Assembly (NCBI RefSeq): GCF_013141425.1
Contig: NZ_JABFRA010000096.1
Span: 1 to 51,299, forward strand
DNA length: 51,299 bases
Direction: 5' to 3'
Source: Methylotenera sp.
Lineage (GTDB): Bacteria > Pseudomonadota > Gammaproteobacteria > Burkholderiales > Methylophilaceae
The translations under genes were made by a program, and so were the position numbers. The notes under the pieces are model-generated. The model made no database searches. It was not told where the DNA came from and saw only the letters and a program-made list of their open reading frames with translations. Below, in pieces: positions 37,187 through 47,449 of the stretch (its first letter is position 1; every line of letters starts with the position of its first letter).

Positions 37187-38581
37187 ATGTTGAATTTAAC
37201 TCTAAAAAATCATTTCCGCCCTCTGTTCGCCGCACTGTTTATGATCAGCGCAAACAGCGCTCAAGCAGCGGACTTAATAGATGCGTGGCATGCAGCGCAG
37301 GCAAAAGACCCTACCTTCAGTGCTGCGCGTGCAGGTGCTGAAGCAGGAAAAAAGAAGAATGACCAAGCCAAAGCACTAAGCCAGCCACAAGTGACCGCAT
37401 CAGTTGGCGTTGGTGGTGCAAATACTTACAATAAAATCAGTGATGCACAATTTTCTGCACCTGGATTTGGTAGTTCAGGTGGCGCGGCTTTCAAAACGCA
37501 GACAGATTTAGGCGCAGATTTACGTTGGAATATTAATGCTGAAAAATCGCTCTATAACGCAGAGCGCAGCAGCATGGCGCAACAGTTGAATAAGCAAGCG
37601 CAATTAGCCGATGTGAAGTTTAGCGCGGAAGAGCAACAATTAATGTTACGCGTTTCTAAAGCCTACTTTGATGTGTTGCTGGCTGAAGATACTTTAGCTT
37701 CAGTGAAAAGGCAGCGTACGGCAGTGGCGAAGGCGCTAGAAGTCGCCAAGGGCCGTTTTGCTGAAGGTGATGTGGCGATTATTGATACGCACGAAGCACA
37801 GGCAAGAGATGATGCGCTAGTTTCACAAGAGTTAGAAGCAGATAGTAATTATCAGCTTGCAGTTGCAGCGCTGGCGGATTTAACAGGCCCTACAGAACAA
37901 GCATTGGCTCGCCCTGCAGAGCAGGCCAGTTTTCAGAGTTTAGATGCAGGGCAACTGAATGATTGGTTAGCCTTAGCACAAACTAACAGCCCATATCTGC
38001 ATATGCAGCAACTTCATCAAGGCATTGCACATGATGAAATCAATAAACATCGATCATCAACTTCACCAGTAGTGAACTTGGTTGCGCAAGCAGGTGGTGA
38101 AGAAATGCGTGGTGTTGTGGGCAGTAATCGTTCAGATTTGAGTAATCACAGTTTGAGTGTTGGCCTGCAATTAACCATCCCTTTATTTACTGGCGGTATG
38201 CGCGATGCCAAATACGCAGAAGCCGTTGCACTAGAAGCGCAGGCTAAAGATGAAACAGAAGCATCGCGACTACGCGCTGGTCAACAAGCACGCGCTGCTT
38301 GGCTTGGAGTAGCTGTCGGTAAAAGTAAAATTAAAGCAACCGAGCAAGCCTTGCATTCATCAAAAGTGAAATTGGATGCGACTGAGCTAGGCAAAGATGC
38401 TGGCGATAGAACCACACTCGATATTCTTAATGCAGAACAAGATTACTTTATGACGAGAACTGCTTTGTATCGTGAGCGTTATCAAATGCTTTTGTCCTAT
38501 TTGAATCTAGCCGCAGTGGCTGGTTCATTAGATGAAAAGCGTTTAGTGGAAGTGAATTCGCTTTTGACGCTTAAGTTGTAA
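37187..38581 (+). CDS. TolC-family outer-membrane efflux channel
   Basis: A 464-residue outer-membrane factor with a signal peptide (cleavage after SANSAQAA). The two-fold repeated TolC architecture of long helices is visible (RVSKAYFDVLLAEDTLASVKRQRTAV ... RFAEGDVAIIDTHEAQAR; and again in the C-terminal half with GQQARAAWLGVAVGKSKI ... DRTTLDILNAEQDYF). The frame opens at TTG 37151 inside the DUF2892 gene; ATG 37187 gives a proper signal peptide and a 13-base gap. It would complete the tripartite pump with the two genes upstream. Confidence 0.9.
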   Translation: MLNLTLKNHFRPLFAALFMISANSAQAADLIDAWHAAQAKDPTFSAARAGAEAGKKKNDQAKALSQPQVTASVGVGGANTYNKISDAQFSAPGFGSSGGAAFKTQTDLGADLRWNINAEKSLYNAERSSMAQQLNKQAQLADVKFSAEEQQLMLRVSKAYFDVLLAEDTLASVKRQRTAVAKALEVAKGRFAEGDVAIIDTHEAQARDDALVSQELEADSNYQLAVAALADLTGPTEQALARPAEQASFQSLDAGQLNDWLALAQTNSPYLHMQQLHQGIAHDEINKHRSSTSPVVNLVAQAGGEEMRGVVGSNRSDLSNHSLSVGLQLTIPLFTGGMRDAKYAEAVALEAQAKDETEASRLRAGQQARAAWLGVAVGKSKIKATEQALHSSKVKLDATELGKDAGDRTTLDILNAEQDYFMTRTALYRERYQMLLSYLNLAAVAGSLDEKRLVEVNSLLTLKL

Positions 38582-38656
38582 GTTTTAAGTAGGTAAGTAG
38601 TAAGTGAAAAGTAGTTATAACAATAAATAGGGAAGTTAATCCTAGTGAAAAATTAA

Positions 38657-39955
<1,299 letters not shown>

Positions 39956-39986
39956 GTTTTTCGCTCTGATTTGGTAGTATGATGAT

Positions 39987-40014
39987 CCAACTGAACTTGC
40001 TTCAGTTGGTTTTT
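39987..40014 (+). terminator. Rho-independent terminator after the sulfide:quinone oxidoreductase gene
   Basis: A perfect 9-pair stem CCAACTGAA / TTCAGTTGG with a 5-base loop and TTTTT after it. It marks the end of the efflux/SQR cluster. Confidence 0.9.
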
Positions 40015-40080
40015 CTATTTTAGTATAAGTAATTTGTCTTCAGTTTTAAGTATGCTTCCACGATTGGATTTGCACGCACG

Positions 40081-41013
40081 ATGAAATATAAAGACTACTA
40101 CGAAATTTTAGGTGTTGCCAAAACGGCAAGCCAAGATGAAATCAAAAAAGCTTACCGAAAGCTTGCCCATCAATATCACCCCGATGTTTCAAAAGACCCC
40201 GCAGGTGAAGAGAAATTTAAGGAGATTGGAGAAGCTTACGCCACCTTGAAAGACTTGGAGAAGCGTGCGGCTTACGATGAATTAGGTCGCTATCCATCTG
40301 GTCAAGAGTTCAAACCACCTCCCAACTGGTCTGGTAGTCAAGGTGGTCAGGGATATTCGTTCGACGATGTAGATTTAGCCGATTTATTCACAAGTTTTAC
40401 TAAAGCGCGGCAAGGTGGCCAACATCAAGGCCATAAAATGCCGATTCCTGGGCAAGACTATGAATTAGCGATACAGATTACGCTTGAAGATGCCTATCAC
40501 GGAACGACCGTTGATTTAAGTTTTACGGTGCCTGAATATGATGCACAAGGCCAATTGAAGCGTGTGCCACACACCTTTAAGGCACGTATTCCCAAGGGCG
40601 TGACTGATGGCCAAAAAATGTTGCTTCGAGGCAAAGGTGGAAAAGGCGCGAACGGAGGCGCAAACGGAAATCTTTATTTGAATATCAGTTTTATTCCACA
40701 CCGATTATTCCGTGTGGTTGACCATGATATTTTTATTGACTTGCCGTTAACAGTGACAGAGGCTGCTTTAGGTGCGACGGTTGAAGTGCCAACCTTAGAA
40801 GGGGCTGTTAATCTCAAAGTGCCTGCTGGAATCGCGAGCGGGCAGAAACTTCGAATTGGCAAACGCGGCTTGCCAAAACATAATCAAGAGAACGGCGATC
40901 TTTTTGCTATTGCACAAATTGTGGTGCCCGCAAAACCAAGTGATAAAGAGCGTGAATTGTTTAAAGCATTATCCGAAGCTTCAATATTTAATCCACGCGC
41001 ACATTTTGAATAG
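40081..41013 (+). CDS. cbpA: DnaJ-class co-chaperone CbpA
   Basis: A J-domain protein that stimulates DnaK. The J domain (residues 1-70) has the HPD motif in AHQYHPDVSK. A Gly/Gln-rich linker (about 85-120) and the two C-terminal substrate-binding beta domains follow (PGQDYELAIQITLEDAYHGTTVDL; IDLPLTVTEAALGATVEVPTLEG). It lacks the zinc-finger Cys repeats of true DnaJ, as expected for CbpA. 310 residues. cbpM follows after nine bases, confirming the assignment. Confidence 0.93.
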   Translation: MKYKDYYEILGVAKTASQDEIKKAYRKLAHQYHPDVSKDPAGEEKFKEIGEAYATLKDLEKRAAYDELGRYPSGQEFKPPPNWSGSQGGQGYSFDDVDLADLFTSFTKARQGGQHQGHKMPIPGQDYELAIQITLEDAYHGTTVDLSFTVPEYDAQGQLKRVPHTFKARIPKGVTDGQKMLLRGKGGKGANGGANGNLYLNISFIPHRLFRVVDHDIFIDLPLTVTEAALGATVEVPTLEGAVNLKVPAGIASGQKLRIGKRGLPKHNQENGDLFAIAQIVVPAKPSDKERELFKALSEASIFNPRAHFE

Positions 41014-41022
41014 GAGCAAGCC

Positions 41023-41340
41023 ATGAATATTGAATTTTCTGAAATACTGTGGCTCGACAATCAACACGAAGTTTCGTTAGATGAACTTATCGCGCTTTCA
41101 GGCTTGTCGTTGCAAGAAATACAACACTTGGTGGCGAGTGGTGCGCTTAAACCGAATAATCCAGCAGAGGATCATTGGCATTTTAATAGTCATTGCATCG
41201 TTTCGATACGCACACTTTGTAAGCTTAAACAGGATTTTGAACTCGAGCCGAATGCCTTTGCATTAACACTGTTATTTCTTGAGCGTATTCGAACGTTAGA
41301 GCTTCAATTGCAAAAATTAAATCAAAATAGTTCAGATTAA
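41023..41340 (+). CDS. cbpM: chaperone modulator CbpM
   Basis: A 105-residue MerR-like protein that binds the J domain of CbpA and inhibits it. It shows the helix-turn-helix-like SLDELIALSGLSLQEIQHLVASGAL and the C-terminal helix LLFLERIRTLELQLQKLNQ. A strong AGGAG ribosome site precedes the ATG. Operon with cbpA. Confidence 0.88.
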   Translation: MNIEFSEILWLDNQHEVSLDELIALSGLSLQEIQHLVASGALKPNNPAEDHWHFNSHCIVSIRTLCKLKQDFELEPNAFALTLLFLERIRTLELQLQKLNQNSSD

Positions 41341-41400
41341 AGTGTGATTTAAACAAAATAATTTAGCAGTAAGTCTTAGTCTAAAGTCAGTGCATTCTAC

Positions 41401-42366
41401 TTAGTTTGCAGGTTGATTAGACTGCTTTTTAGGTAAGATTCTGTTTGCCACTTCAAATAGTCCAACGCAAACTGCACCAACCAATATACCAATAACGCCA
41501 TCCAACACTAGGGGGGATATCGCAGCTAAAAATCCGCCAAAAGTTGGCAAATGGTGTAAGGTTTCAGCCAGATGCTCGCTGGCGTGATGTATGGCTGGAA
41601 TGCCGTGCCCGATAATGCTGCCACCCACCAAAAACATCGCCGCCGTTCCTAATATTGTTAAGCCGCGCATGAGCTTTGGTGCAAAGGCAAGTAATAAACT
41701 GCCGATTTTACGCAATACTTGTTTGTAGACGCTTTTGCCTTTTTTTAGCATTAAATGCAGGCCGAGGTCATCCAACTTGACAATGCCAGCTACCAAGCCA
41801 TACACGGCAATGGTAATGACGATGGCGACAATCGAAACAACCGCAACCTGTTTACTAAAGGTTTGGTCCGCGACTGTGCCAAGTGCAATGACAATAATCT
41901 CGGCGGATAAAATAAAGTCTGTGCGAATAGCCCCTTTAATTTTATCTTTTTCAAGCACGACTAAGTCAACTTTTGGGTCTGAAATGGCCTGCGCTATTTC
42001 TGTTTCGTGCTGCTTCACTTCTTTGCCACTGTGTAAAAATTTGTGTAATATTTTTTCAAAACCCTCAAAACATAAATACGCGCCACCTATCATGAGTAAA
42101 TAGAGAATGGCACTGGGCAGAAAATAACTAATCGCTAAGGCGGCGGGCACTAAAATCAGCTTATTGAGCAATGAACCTTTTGCAACAGCCCAAACCACAG
42201 GTAGTTCACGTGAGGTATCCACACCAGAAACCTGTTGTGCGTTCAATGCCAGATCATCACCCAGTACCCCAGCGGTTTTTTTTGCGGCAACTTGTGTCAT
42301 CACCGATACATCATCAAGCATCGTTGCGATGTCGTCTAAAAGTGCGAGTAAACTACCTGCGGCCAT
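41401..42366 (-). CDS. DUF808 (YedI-like) inner-membrane protein
   Basis: A 321-residue membrane protein of the DUF808/YedI family: [45 protein letters not shown] is condensed in the first 45 residues (key parts [31 protein letters not shown]). Then come [12 protein letters not shown] and [15 protein letters not shown], and about eight helices. Molecular function is unknown. It is convergent with cbpM 61 bases away, with no clear terminator between. It is followed upstream by regA on the same strand, 27 bases apart. Confidence 0.85.
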   Translation of the reverse strand: MAAGSLLALLDDIATMLDDVSVMTQVAAKKTAGVLGDDLALNAQQVSGVDTSRELPVVWAVAKGSLLNKLILVPAALAISYFLPSAILYLLMIGGAYLCFEGFEKILHKFLHSGKEVKQHETEIAQAISDPKVDLVVLEKDKIKGAIRTDFILSAEIIVIALGTVADQTFSKQVAVVSIVAIVITIAVYGLVAGIVKLDDLGLHLMLKKGKSVYKQVLRKIGSLLLAFAPKLMRGLTILGTAAMFLVGGSIIGHGIPAIHHASEHLAETLHHLPTFGGFLAAISPLVLDGVIGILVGAVCVGLFEVANRILPKKQSNQPAN

Positions 42367-42392
42367 AATATTTTATTGTTTCTAATTAATTT

Positions 42393-42968
42393 TTAGTCAA
42401 TTACAGTTTGATTTTTACTTGGGGGCTTGCTTAATTTTCTTTGTAAGCTACGCCTATGCATGTTTAAGCTACGTGCAGTAGCCGAGATATTACCACCATT
42501 CTCGGCCAGCACGCGCTGTAAATGTTCCCATTCTAATCGGTCAATCGTGAGTGGGCTACTCGTCAACTCAACTGCATCATCCCCTGACTTTCTTTCAAAG
42601 GCTGCAACAATATCATCAGCATCTACGGGCTTTGCTAAATAATGTGTTGCACCAAGTTTGATTGCCTCGACTGCGGTAGTAATGCTGGCATAGCCTGTCA
42701 ACACTACAATGCGAGTGCCTGCGTCAAGGCTGCTGAGTTGGCGCACCAAAACTAACCCAGAGTTTCCTGCCATTTTCAAATCTACTAAAGCATATTCAGG
42801 GGCATCTTTTTGTGCAAGCGCGAACGCATTTTCAGCACTCGTTGCAGTAGTCACTAAAAAACCGCGCTTACGCAACGCTGGTGCAAGTACACTTAAAAAT
42901 TCTTTATCATCGTCTACCAAAAGTAAGGTCGGTTTTTCGTCAGATGAATTCATAATAATTTTATTCAT
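42393..42968 (-). CDS. regA: RegA/PrrA-type redox response regulator
   Basis: A 191-residue response regulator. The receiver domain has the acidic triad DDD at 19-21, phospho-acceptor Asp63 in ALVDLKM, Thr in VLTGYAS and Lys in AKP. The C-terminal Fis-type helix-turn-helix (about 158-180, GGNISATARSLNMHRRSLQRKL) is the DNA-binding part and is diagnostic for the RegA/PrrA/ActR family. ATG 42968 has AAAGGA seven bases upstream. The sensor kinase gene lies 10 bases upstream in the same operon. Likely targets are the GCGnCA-N3-TGnCGC boxes found nearby. Confidence 0.9.
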   Translation of the reverse strand: MNKIIMNSSDEKPTLLLVDDDKEFLSVLAPALRKRGFLVTTATSAENAFALAQKDAPEYALVDLKMAGNSGLVLVRQLSSLDAGTRIVVLTGYASITTAVEAIKLGATHYLAKPVDADDIVAAFERKSGDDAVELTSSPLTIDRLEWEHLQRVLAENGGNISATARSLNMHRRSLQRKLSKPPSKNQTVID

Positions 42969-42978
42969 TTATTTTCCT

Positions 42979-44298
42979 TTAACTTTTCACCATCAATTTG
43001 GCCAGTGGTAGTTTTACAGTAGTGAGCACGCCGCCTTCCGCGTGATTGACTAATTTGAGTTCGCCCTCATAACGTCCCAATGTGGTTTGAGTTAAATACA
43101 GCCCTAAACCCATGCCTTGCTCATTTTTTGAGGTAAAAAAAGGCTTGCCTAGTTGTTTTTCGATTTCAGCACTCAAGCCCTTGCCAAAATCTCTGATAGC
43201 GATGTTCAGCATTTTTTCATTCCAATTGGCGTTCAAAAGTACGCGCTCGGGCGATTCGTCTGCCGCGTTATCAAGTAAGTTCTGGATGGCCTGAGTCAAT
43301 GTTCTATCCATGTGAATCATTGGATTAAGTGGATTTTTTGTAAGATTCACCACTAGCTCAGTTGCAGGGCGCGTATCTCGCCAGCGTTGAATGGCATCCT
43401 CTAAAAAATCTGAGAGTGGCAAGCCTTGCCCCTCGTCCGCTCGAGCTTGTCCCGCGTTACGCGTAATTGACGATAGAATTTCCTTACAGCGAGATATTTG
43501 ATTCCGTAACATTTGCAATTGATTTAATGTTTCAGGATGGTTTTGAAAGTCATTCGATAGTTCTTTGCTAATCACAGCCATGGTGGCCAATGGCGTACCT
43601 AGTTCGTGTGCGGCACTGGTTGCGAGAGTGCCAAGTGCTAACATACGTTCACTTTCTAAAGATTTTTCTCGGATGGTTGCCACAATGCGGTCGTAATCAC
43701 GTAGGCTTTGACCGATGCGGGTGACAAAAAACGCAATAATACCCGCACTGACTACAAAGCCTAGCCACATACCTACCAGGTGAATGTCAAGCGATTTTCC
43801 TGCCACATAATGCATGTGTAAGTGTGAAAGAGGAACATAATAAAACACCAAAATAGAATAAAACGTGACGGCTGTTGCGCTAAGCAGCCAAGCATATTTT
43901 CTTCTCAATGCAACCGCTGCCACAGTAAGCGGTAATAAATACATCCACACCAGCGGATTGCTGTAGCCGCCCGTAAAGTAAAACAGCACAGTAAGTGCAA
44001 TTAAATCTCCCAGTAGTTGAAATGACAGCTCCCGATCGCTGACATTGCTATGCCTCCTTAAGCGCAGCATGGTGATGAGGTTAAGCAATAACATGCCGCC
44101 AACTGCAAATGCAATTGGTAGTTTAGGCAGTGGAATGCGCAGATAAAACAGCGCCAACGTGGCTGCAAGCATGAAGGTAATCATCACATTGCGTAGTAAA
44201 AACAAGCGCTGCATATTTCGGCGTGAGGGATTTTCCAGCGCGTGTTGGTGGAGAGATTCTAGCAATAGTGAGTGATTTTTGGCAGACATAATAGGCAT
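42979..44298 (-). CDS. regB: RegB/PrrB-type redox sensor histidine kinase
   Basis: A 439-residue membrane kinase with about six helices in residues 30-195. The RegB quinone-site motif GGxxNPx appears as GGYSNPL (110-116). The H-box is SAAHELGTPLAT with phospho-acceptor His231, and the conserved redox-active Cys lies in ISRCKEIL (Cys271). N and G boxes follow (NLLDNAADESPE, DFGKGL, GMGLGLYL). RegB relays respiratory redox state to RegA. It starts at ATG 44298 or 44289; neither has a good ribosome site. It diverges from the cytochrome gene pair at 44490. Confidence 0.92.
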   Translation of the reverse strand: MPIMSAKNHSLLLESLHQHALENPSRRNMQRLFLLRNVMITFMLAATLALFYLRIPLPKLPIAFAVGGMLLLNLITMLRLRRHSNVSDRELSFQLLGDLIALTVLFYFTGGYSNPLVWMYLLPLTVAAVALRRKYAWLLSATAVTFYSILVFYYVPLSHLHMHYVAGKSLDIHLVGMWLGFVVSAGIIAFFVTRIGQSLRDYDRIVATIREKSLESERMLALGTLATSAAHELGTPLATMAVISKELSNDFQNHPETLNQLQMLRNQISRCKEILSSITRNAGQARADEGQGLPLSDFLEDAIQRWRDTRPATELVVNLTKNPLNPMIHMDRTLTQAIQNLLDNAADESPERVLLNANWNEKMLNIAIRDFGKGLSAEIEKQLGKPFFTSKNEQGMGLGLYLTQTTLGRYEGELKLVNHAEGGVLTTVKLPLAKLMVKS

Positions 44299-44326
44299 TA
44301 TATAGAGATTTTATCGCTTTAGAATG

Positions 44327-44340
44327 TGACATATTGTCGC
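44327..44340. promoter_or_regulatory. RegA-like dyad box 1a, upstream of regB
   Basis: TGACATATTGTCGC; on the minus strand GCGACA-ATA-TGTCA, almost identical to the box at 47411-47424. Its reverse-strand flank TGACGC also matches the flank of that box. It is centred about 35 bases from the regB start and would overlap the -35 region of a regB promoter with TAAAAT at 44313-44308, so autoregulation is possible. A further half-site GCGACA lies at 44356-44361. Confidence 0.6.
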
Positions 44341-44370
44341 GCGTCAGGGGGCCGCGCGACAAGTAGCCGC

Positions 44371-44384
44371 GCGACATCATGTCA
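44371..44384. promoter_or_regulatory. RegA-like dyad box 1b, upstream of the cytochrome gene pair
   Basis: GCGACA-TCA-TGTCA, the same dyad with the same 3-base spacer. A possible -10 (TAATAT, 44409-44414) begins about 32 bases from its centre, the spacing expected of an activator bound next to RNA polymerase. Confidence 0.6.
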
Positions 44385-44464
44385 CTTCCGCAACATTTTT
44401 TTTAGTTTTAATATCCTGCCAGTTTTACGTTCAAATCCATTTTTGTATTTTAAGGGGAGTAAAA

Positions 44465-44497
44465 ATGAAGCGCTGTCAGGAGGAATATCATGTTTGA
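44465..44497 (+). CDS. possible 10-codon leader peptide overlapping the cytochrome gene start
   Basis: ATG at 44465 has an AGGGGAG ribosome site six bases upstream. It opens a 10-codon frame (MKRCQEEYHV) whose TGA lies 5 bases inside the main gene beginning at 44490. The main gene's own AGGAGG site lies within this short frame, so translation of the two could be coupled. It could equally be chance. Confidence 0.35.
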   Translation: MKRCQEEYHV

Positions 44498-45884
44498 CTA
44501 TCCGATTTTTGAAATGCCGTTTATTGGACATCGTTTGCTATTTGCATTTGATGCGATTTTGCATGTGTTTATCTCGCATGGTGCTGCAGTGGGCGGCAGT
44601 ATTATTTTGGCACTCACCCAGTGGCTCGCCATTAAAAATAACGACCATAAGCTAGATGCACTTTCTTACAAAATTTTATTTACGTTTTTTATTTTAGCTA
44701 CTGCCGTTGGTGCGTTGACGGGTATCGGTATTTGGATACACATTAATATCATCAACCCTGCTGCGATTGGTGCGCTACTTCGCGTATTCTTCTGGAAATG
44801 GTTTATTGAGTGGATTGTCTTTAATGCTGAGATGATACTCTTACTGTGGCTGTTCCTGATATGGAAAAAACATCCGCTTGGCACACAAGGTAAGAAAAAA
44901 GTCTTTAATTTGGTTCTATCTTATGCGGTTGCTTCATGGCTCACCATGGCGATTATTACAGCGATTTTAGGCTTTATGATGACCCCAGGTAATTGGTTGA
45001 AATCATACTTCCCAGCTGAGCCAGATTACATGGCAGCGCTGTTCAATCCGTCTTGGATTCCTTCACTTGGCTTCCGCACGTTCTGGTCAATTGCTTGGGC
45101 AGCGGCTATGGCGATGTTGCTGACTTGGTTTTTCACTAAAAAAGATTTGGAACTACGCCAAAAAGCCATGCGTTTATTCGGCACGGTGTTGTTGGTCTGC
45201 ATTCCATTTTTTGTGTTGTTTGGCGCTTGGTATTACGCACAGTTTCCACAAGCCGCCAAAGACTTATTTTGGATGGGCGCGATTACACGTCGTTTAGCGG
45301 CACACCCTGAATATGCCACATATTTAATAGTTGCACTTTCAAGCATGGTATTAATTGGCGCGGTTTCTTTATATACCAAACCAAAACACGCACCTGTGTT
45401 TTTAGCGGTGATGATGTTAATCGGCTCAATGGGCTTGATTGGTGAGTTTGAGCGCGTGCGCGAATTTGTGCGTAAGCCGTACATCATCTACGACTACATG
45501 TATGCCAATGGCGTGCGTGTGGCCGATGTACCTTACCTCAACAAAACGGGCTACTTAAAACACGCTGCGTTTGTGCCGCCAGAGTTCCGTGAGGTGAACG
45601 AGCAAAACAAACTGGTGGCAGGTAAATATCTCTATCAAATGCAATGCCGTTATTGCCACACGACCAATGGTATTAACTCAGTGAAAGCGCGTACCGCTGG
45701 CTTGAGTGAAGAGGCAATCTATATTCGTATCGGTTCATTAAACTCACCCGCTACGCCGTTTATGCCGCCGTTTACAGGCACTGATGCCGAACGCAAGGCA
45801 TTAGCTGCCTATTTAGCTTCACTGGCAACGCACGATAAACCTGCGCTCGCTTATCAAAAACAATTAGATGAGGTGAAAAAATGA
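44490..45884 (+). CDS. CydA-like membrane protein fused to cytochrome c domain, subunit 1
   Basis: A 464-residue inner-membrane protein with about eight helices (residues 15-310) and a C-terminal cytochrome c domain. Helix 1 reads RLLFAFDAILHVF, matching the CydA R-x-x-F-A-x-x-A-x-x-H pattern, so His25 corresponds to the haem b595 ligand of cytochrome bd. Glu107 and Glu114 (FIEWIVFNAE) resemble the Glu pair near the CydA haems. No obvious Q-loop is seen, and the R-x-x-H motif of CydA helix 5 is missing here but present in the next protein. The cytochrome c motif is CRYCH (386-390), with a likely Met ligand in PFMPPF (Met425). Strong AGGAGGA ribosome site. It overlaps the next gene by 4 bases. 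Confidence 0.75.
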   Translation: MFDYPIFEMPFIGHRLLFAFDAILHVFISHGAAVGGSIILALTQWLAIKNNDHKLDALSYKILFTFFILATAVGALTGIGIWIHINIINPAAIGALLRVFFWKWFIEWIVFNAEMILLLWLFLIWKKHPLGTQGKKKVFNLVLSYAVASWLTMAIITAILGFMMTPGNWLKSYFPAEPDYMAALFNPSWIPSLGFRTFWSIAWAAAMAMLLTWFFTKKDLELRQKAMRLFGTVLLVCIPFFVLFGAWYYAQFPQAAKDLFWMGAITRRLAAHPEYATYLIVALSSMVLIGAVSLYTKPKHAPVFLAVMMLIGSMGLIGEFERVREFVRKPYIIYDYMYANGVRVADVPYLNKTGYLKHAAFVPPEFREVNEQNKLVAGKYLYQMQCRYCHTTNGINSVKARTAGLSEEAIYIRIGSLNSPATPFMPPFTGTDAERKALAAYLASLATHDKPALAYQKQLDEVKK

Positions 45885-47230
45885 CCGATTTTAGAATCAT
45901 TCCTGGTGACATTCCGTTGCCATTGCCCACCATGGGGCTGGAGTTCATGGAACCATTTTTCCACGGTCTGTTGATTGTGGCTTGGGTAGTGCATATTCTG
46001 TTTATTAACGTGTTGCTGGGGGCGTCGCTTGCCTCAGTATATTTCAATAGTAAAGGGCATAAAGAGAAAAATCCAATCTATGACCGAGTGGCCTACTTGC
46101 TCACCACACCTGTAACCATTTCAGAGAACATGGGCGCGCTATGGGGGGTGGCACCGCTCTTGCTAGTGAGTATATTGCTTACGCCTTTGTTTTACTCGTC
46201 ATCTATTATGATTTCGCCGCATTGGTTGCATATCATATACGGTAACGTGGTGGCGTTCTTGCTCTCGTATTTGTATAAATATACTTGGCATACGCTAGAG
46301 CATCGCAAAACCTTACACATTTTTATTGGTACAGTTGGAGTAGCGTTGTTCTACACCCTTCCATGGGCATTTATGGCTAACGTGCAACTCGCTATGACAC
46401 CAAGCACTTGGACATACACCACTCATTTTTGGGACGCGCTACTACGCGCGGATACATTCTTCCGCTTGGTGCACTTTTACTTAGCCACTTTTGCAGTAAC
46501 AGGCGTGTTTATGTTGGTGTATGGTATGTACAAACGCAAAAGTGATAATGCAGAAGACCGTGAAGCAGGTGTGGTGCTTACCCGTACAGGTAAAACATGG
46601 TTCATTATCCCCACTGTGCTTAACTTCTTTGTAGGCCCATTGGTGCTGTTTAGCTTTCCTGATTACGGTATTGAAGCTTTTTTTGAAAATGGTTATTTCT
46701 GGGGCATCCTCCTCACCGTAGCTTTAGCACTATTTTCGCTATACCTATTATTGAAAGACTTTTTCAATGATGACCTACCTGCAAAACGTGTGTGGACGGT
46801 GGTTGCAGTAATGGTTGTTGCTATTCTTTCAATGGCTAGCTTACGCCACGGTATGCGTATGGGCTTGGTTAAACCTGTGTTAGACGCCTCACACGCTAAA
46901 ACAGAACGCTTTCAAAGAGAATCACTCGCAGCGTTTGAAGAAGCTAAAAATACCCCTGCAACGCCAGTGGCAACACAAGCCAATGTGCACGCAGGTCAAT
47001 CTTTGGCAGAAAAACATGGTTGTTTAGCTTGTCACAATGCAGACATCAAAGTGGTTGGCCCAGCCTACAAAGACGTAGCGGCTAAAGCTTACACGGCAGA
47101 CCAAATTGTGGAATTGGTTAAAACACCCAAACCAGAAAACTGGCCAGGTTACATGCCAATGCCACCCATGCCGCAAGTGCCTGCTGAAGATGTTAAGCAG
47201 ATTGCAGAATGGATTAACGGCTTAAAGTAA
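45881..47230 (+). CDS. CydA-like membrane protein fused to cytochrome c domain, subunit 2
   Basis: A 449-residue inner-membrane protein with about eight helices (residues 28-325) and a cytochrome c domain at the end (CLACH, 381-385; likely Met ligand in YMPMPPMP). Helix 1 carries His38 (VAWVVHILFINVLLG), aligned with the CydA helix-1 His. The stretch FFRLVHFYLATFAVTG (His198) closely matches CydA helix 5, whose His binds haem b558. The Glu pair of CydA is replaced. Together with the preceding protein it would rebuild the full residue set, as in CydA-CydA'-type heterodimers. Substrate could be oxygen or another acceptor, with electrons arriving through cytochrome c; this is inference. Confidence 0.73.
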   Translation: MTDFRIIPGDIPLPLPTMGLEFMEPFFHGLLIVAWVVHILFINVLLGASLASVYFNSKGHKEKNPIYDRVAYLLTTPVTISENMGALWGVAPLLLVSILLTPLFYSSSIMISPHWLHIIYGNVVAFLLSYLYKYTWHTLEHRKTLHIFIGTVGVALFYTLPWAFMANVQLAMTPSTWTYTTHFWDALLRADTFFRLVHFYLATFAVTGVFMLVYGMYKRKSDNAEDREAGVVLTRTGKTWFIIPTVLNFFVGPLVLFSFPDYGIEAFFENGYFWGILLTVALALFSLYLLLKDFFNDDLPAKRVWTVVAVMVVAILSMASLRHGMRMGLVKPVLDASHAKTERFQRESLAAFEEAKNTPATPVATQANVHAGQSLAEKHGCLACHNADIKVVGPAYKDVAAKAYTADQIVELVKTPKPENWPGYMPMPPMPQVPAEDVKQIAEWINGLK

Positions 47231-47351
47231 AGGGCTTTAATATCCTTACCTACTTACAAGTGAGGGTGTACGTGTTTAGAAATTAAATTACGTAGCAAAT
47301 TTGCTCTTGATATAAATCAACTTTTATTAAAATTATTGAATTCCCCCTTTG

Positions 47352-47379
47352 CCCAGCACCTCGGTGTTGGGTTTTTTTT
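47352..47379 (+). terminator. Rho-independent terminator after the cytochrome gene pair
   Basis: CCCAGCACC and GGTGTTGGG form a nearly perfect stem (one G-T pair) followed by eight T. It separates the cytochrome pair from the next gene, which has its own regulatory boxes. Confidence 0.88.
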
Positions 47380-47395
47380 CAATAAAATCAACGGT

Positions 47396-47424
47396 GCGTC
47401 ACATTGACGCGCGACAATTTGTCA
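47396..47424. promoter_or_regulatory. two adjoining RegA-like dyad boxes upstream of the DUF2244 gene
   Basis: GCGTCA-CAT-TGACGC (47396-47410) is a perfect dyad and is followed without a gap by GCGACA-ATT-TGTCA (47411-47424). Both have the same 3-base spacer. A consensus TATAAT at 47450-47455 begins about 32 bases from the centre of the second box, the same spacing as box 1b to its putative -10. Confidence 0.65.
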
Positions 47425-47449
47425 TATTACTTGGGGAGTATTAATTCTT

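Noticed and set aside
44341-44384. Repeated CCGCGCGACA units as a CRISPR or minisatellite
   Set aside because: Only two or three short copies without regular spacers; better explained as binding half-sites.
44326-44655. Frame of 109 codons covering the regB-cytochrome gap
   Set aside because: It runs through the regulatory boxes and then overlaps the well-supported cytochrome gene in another frame; no ribosome site.
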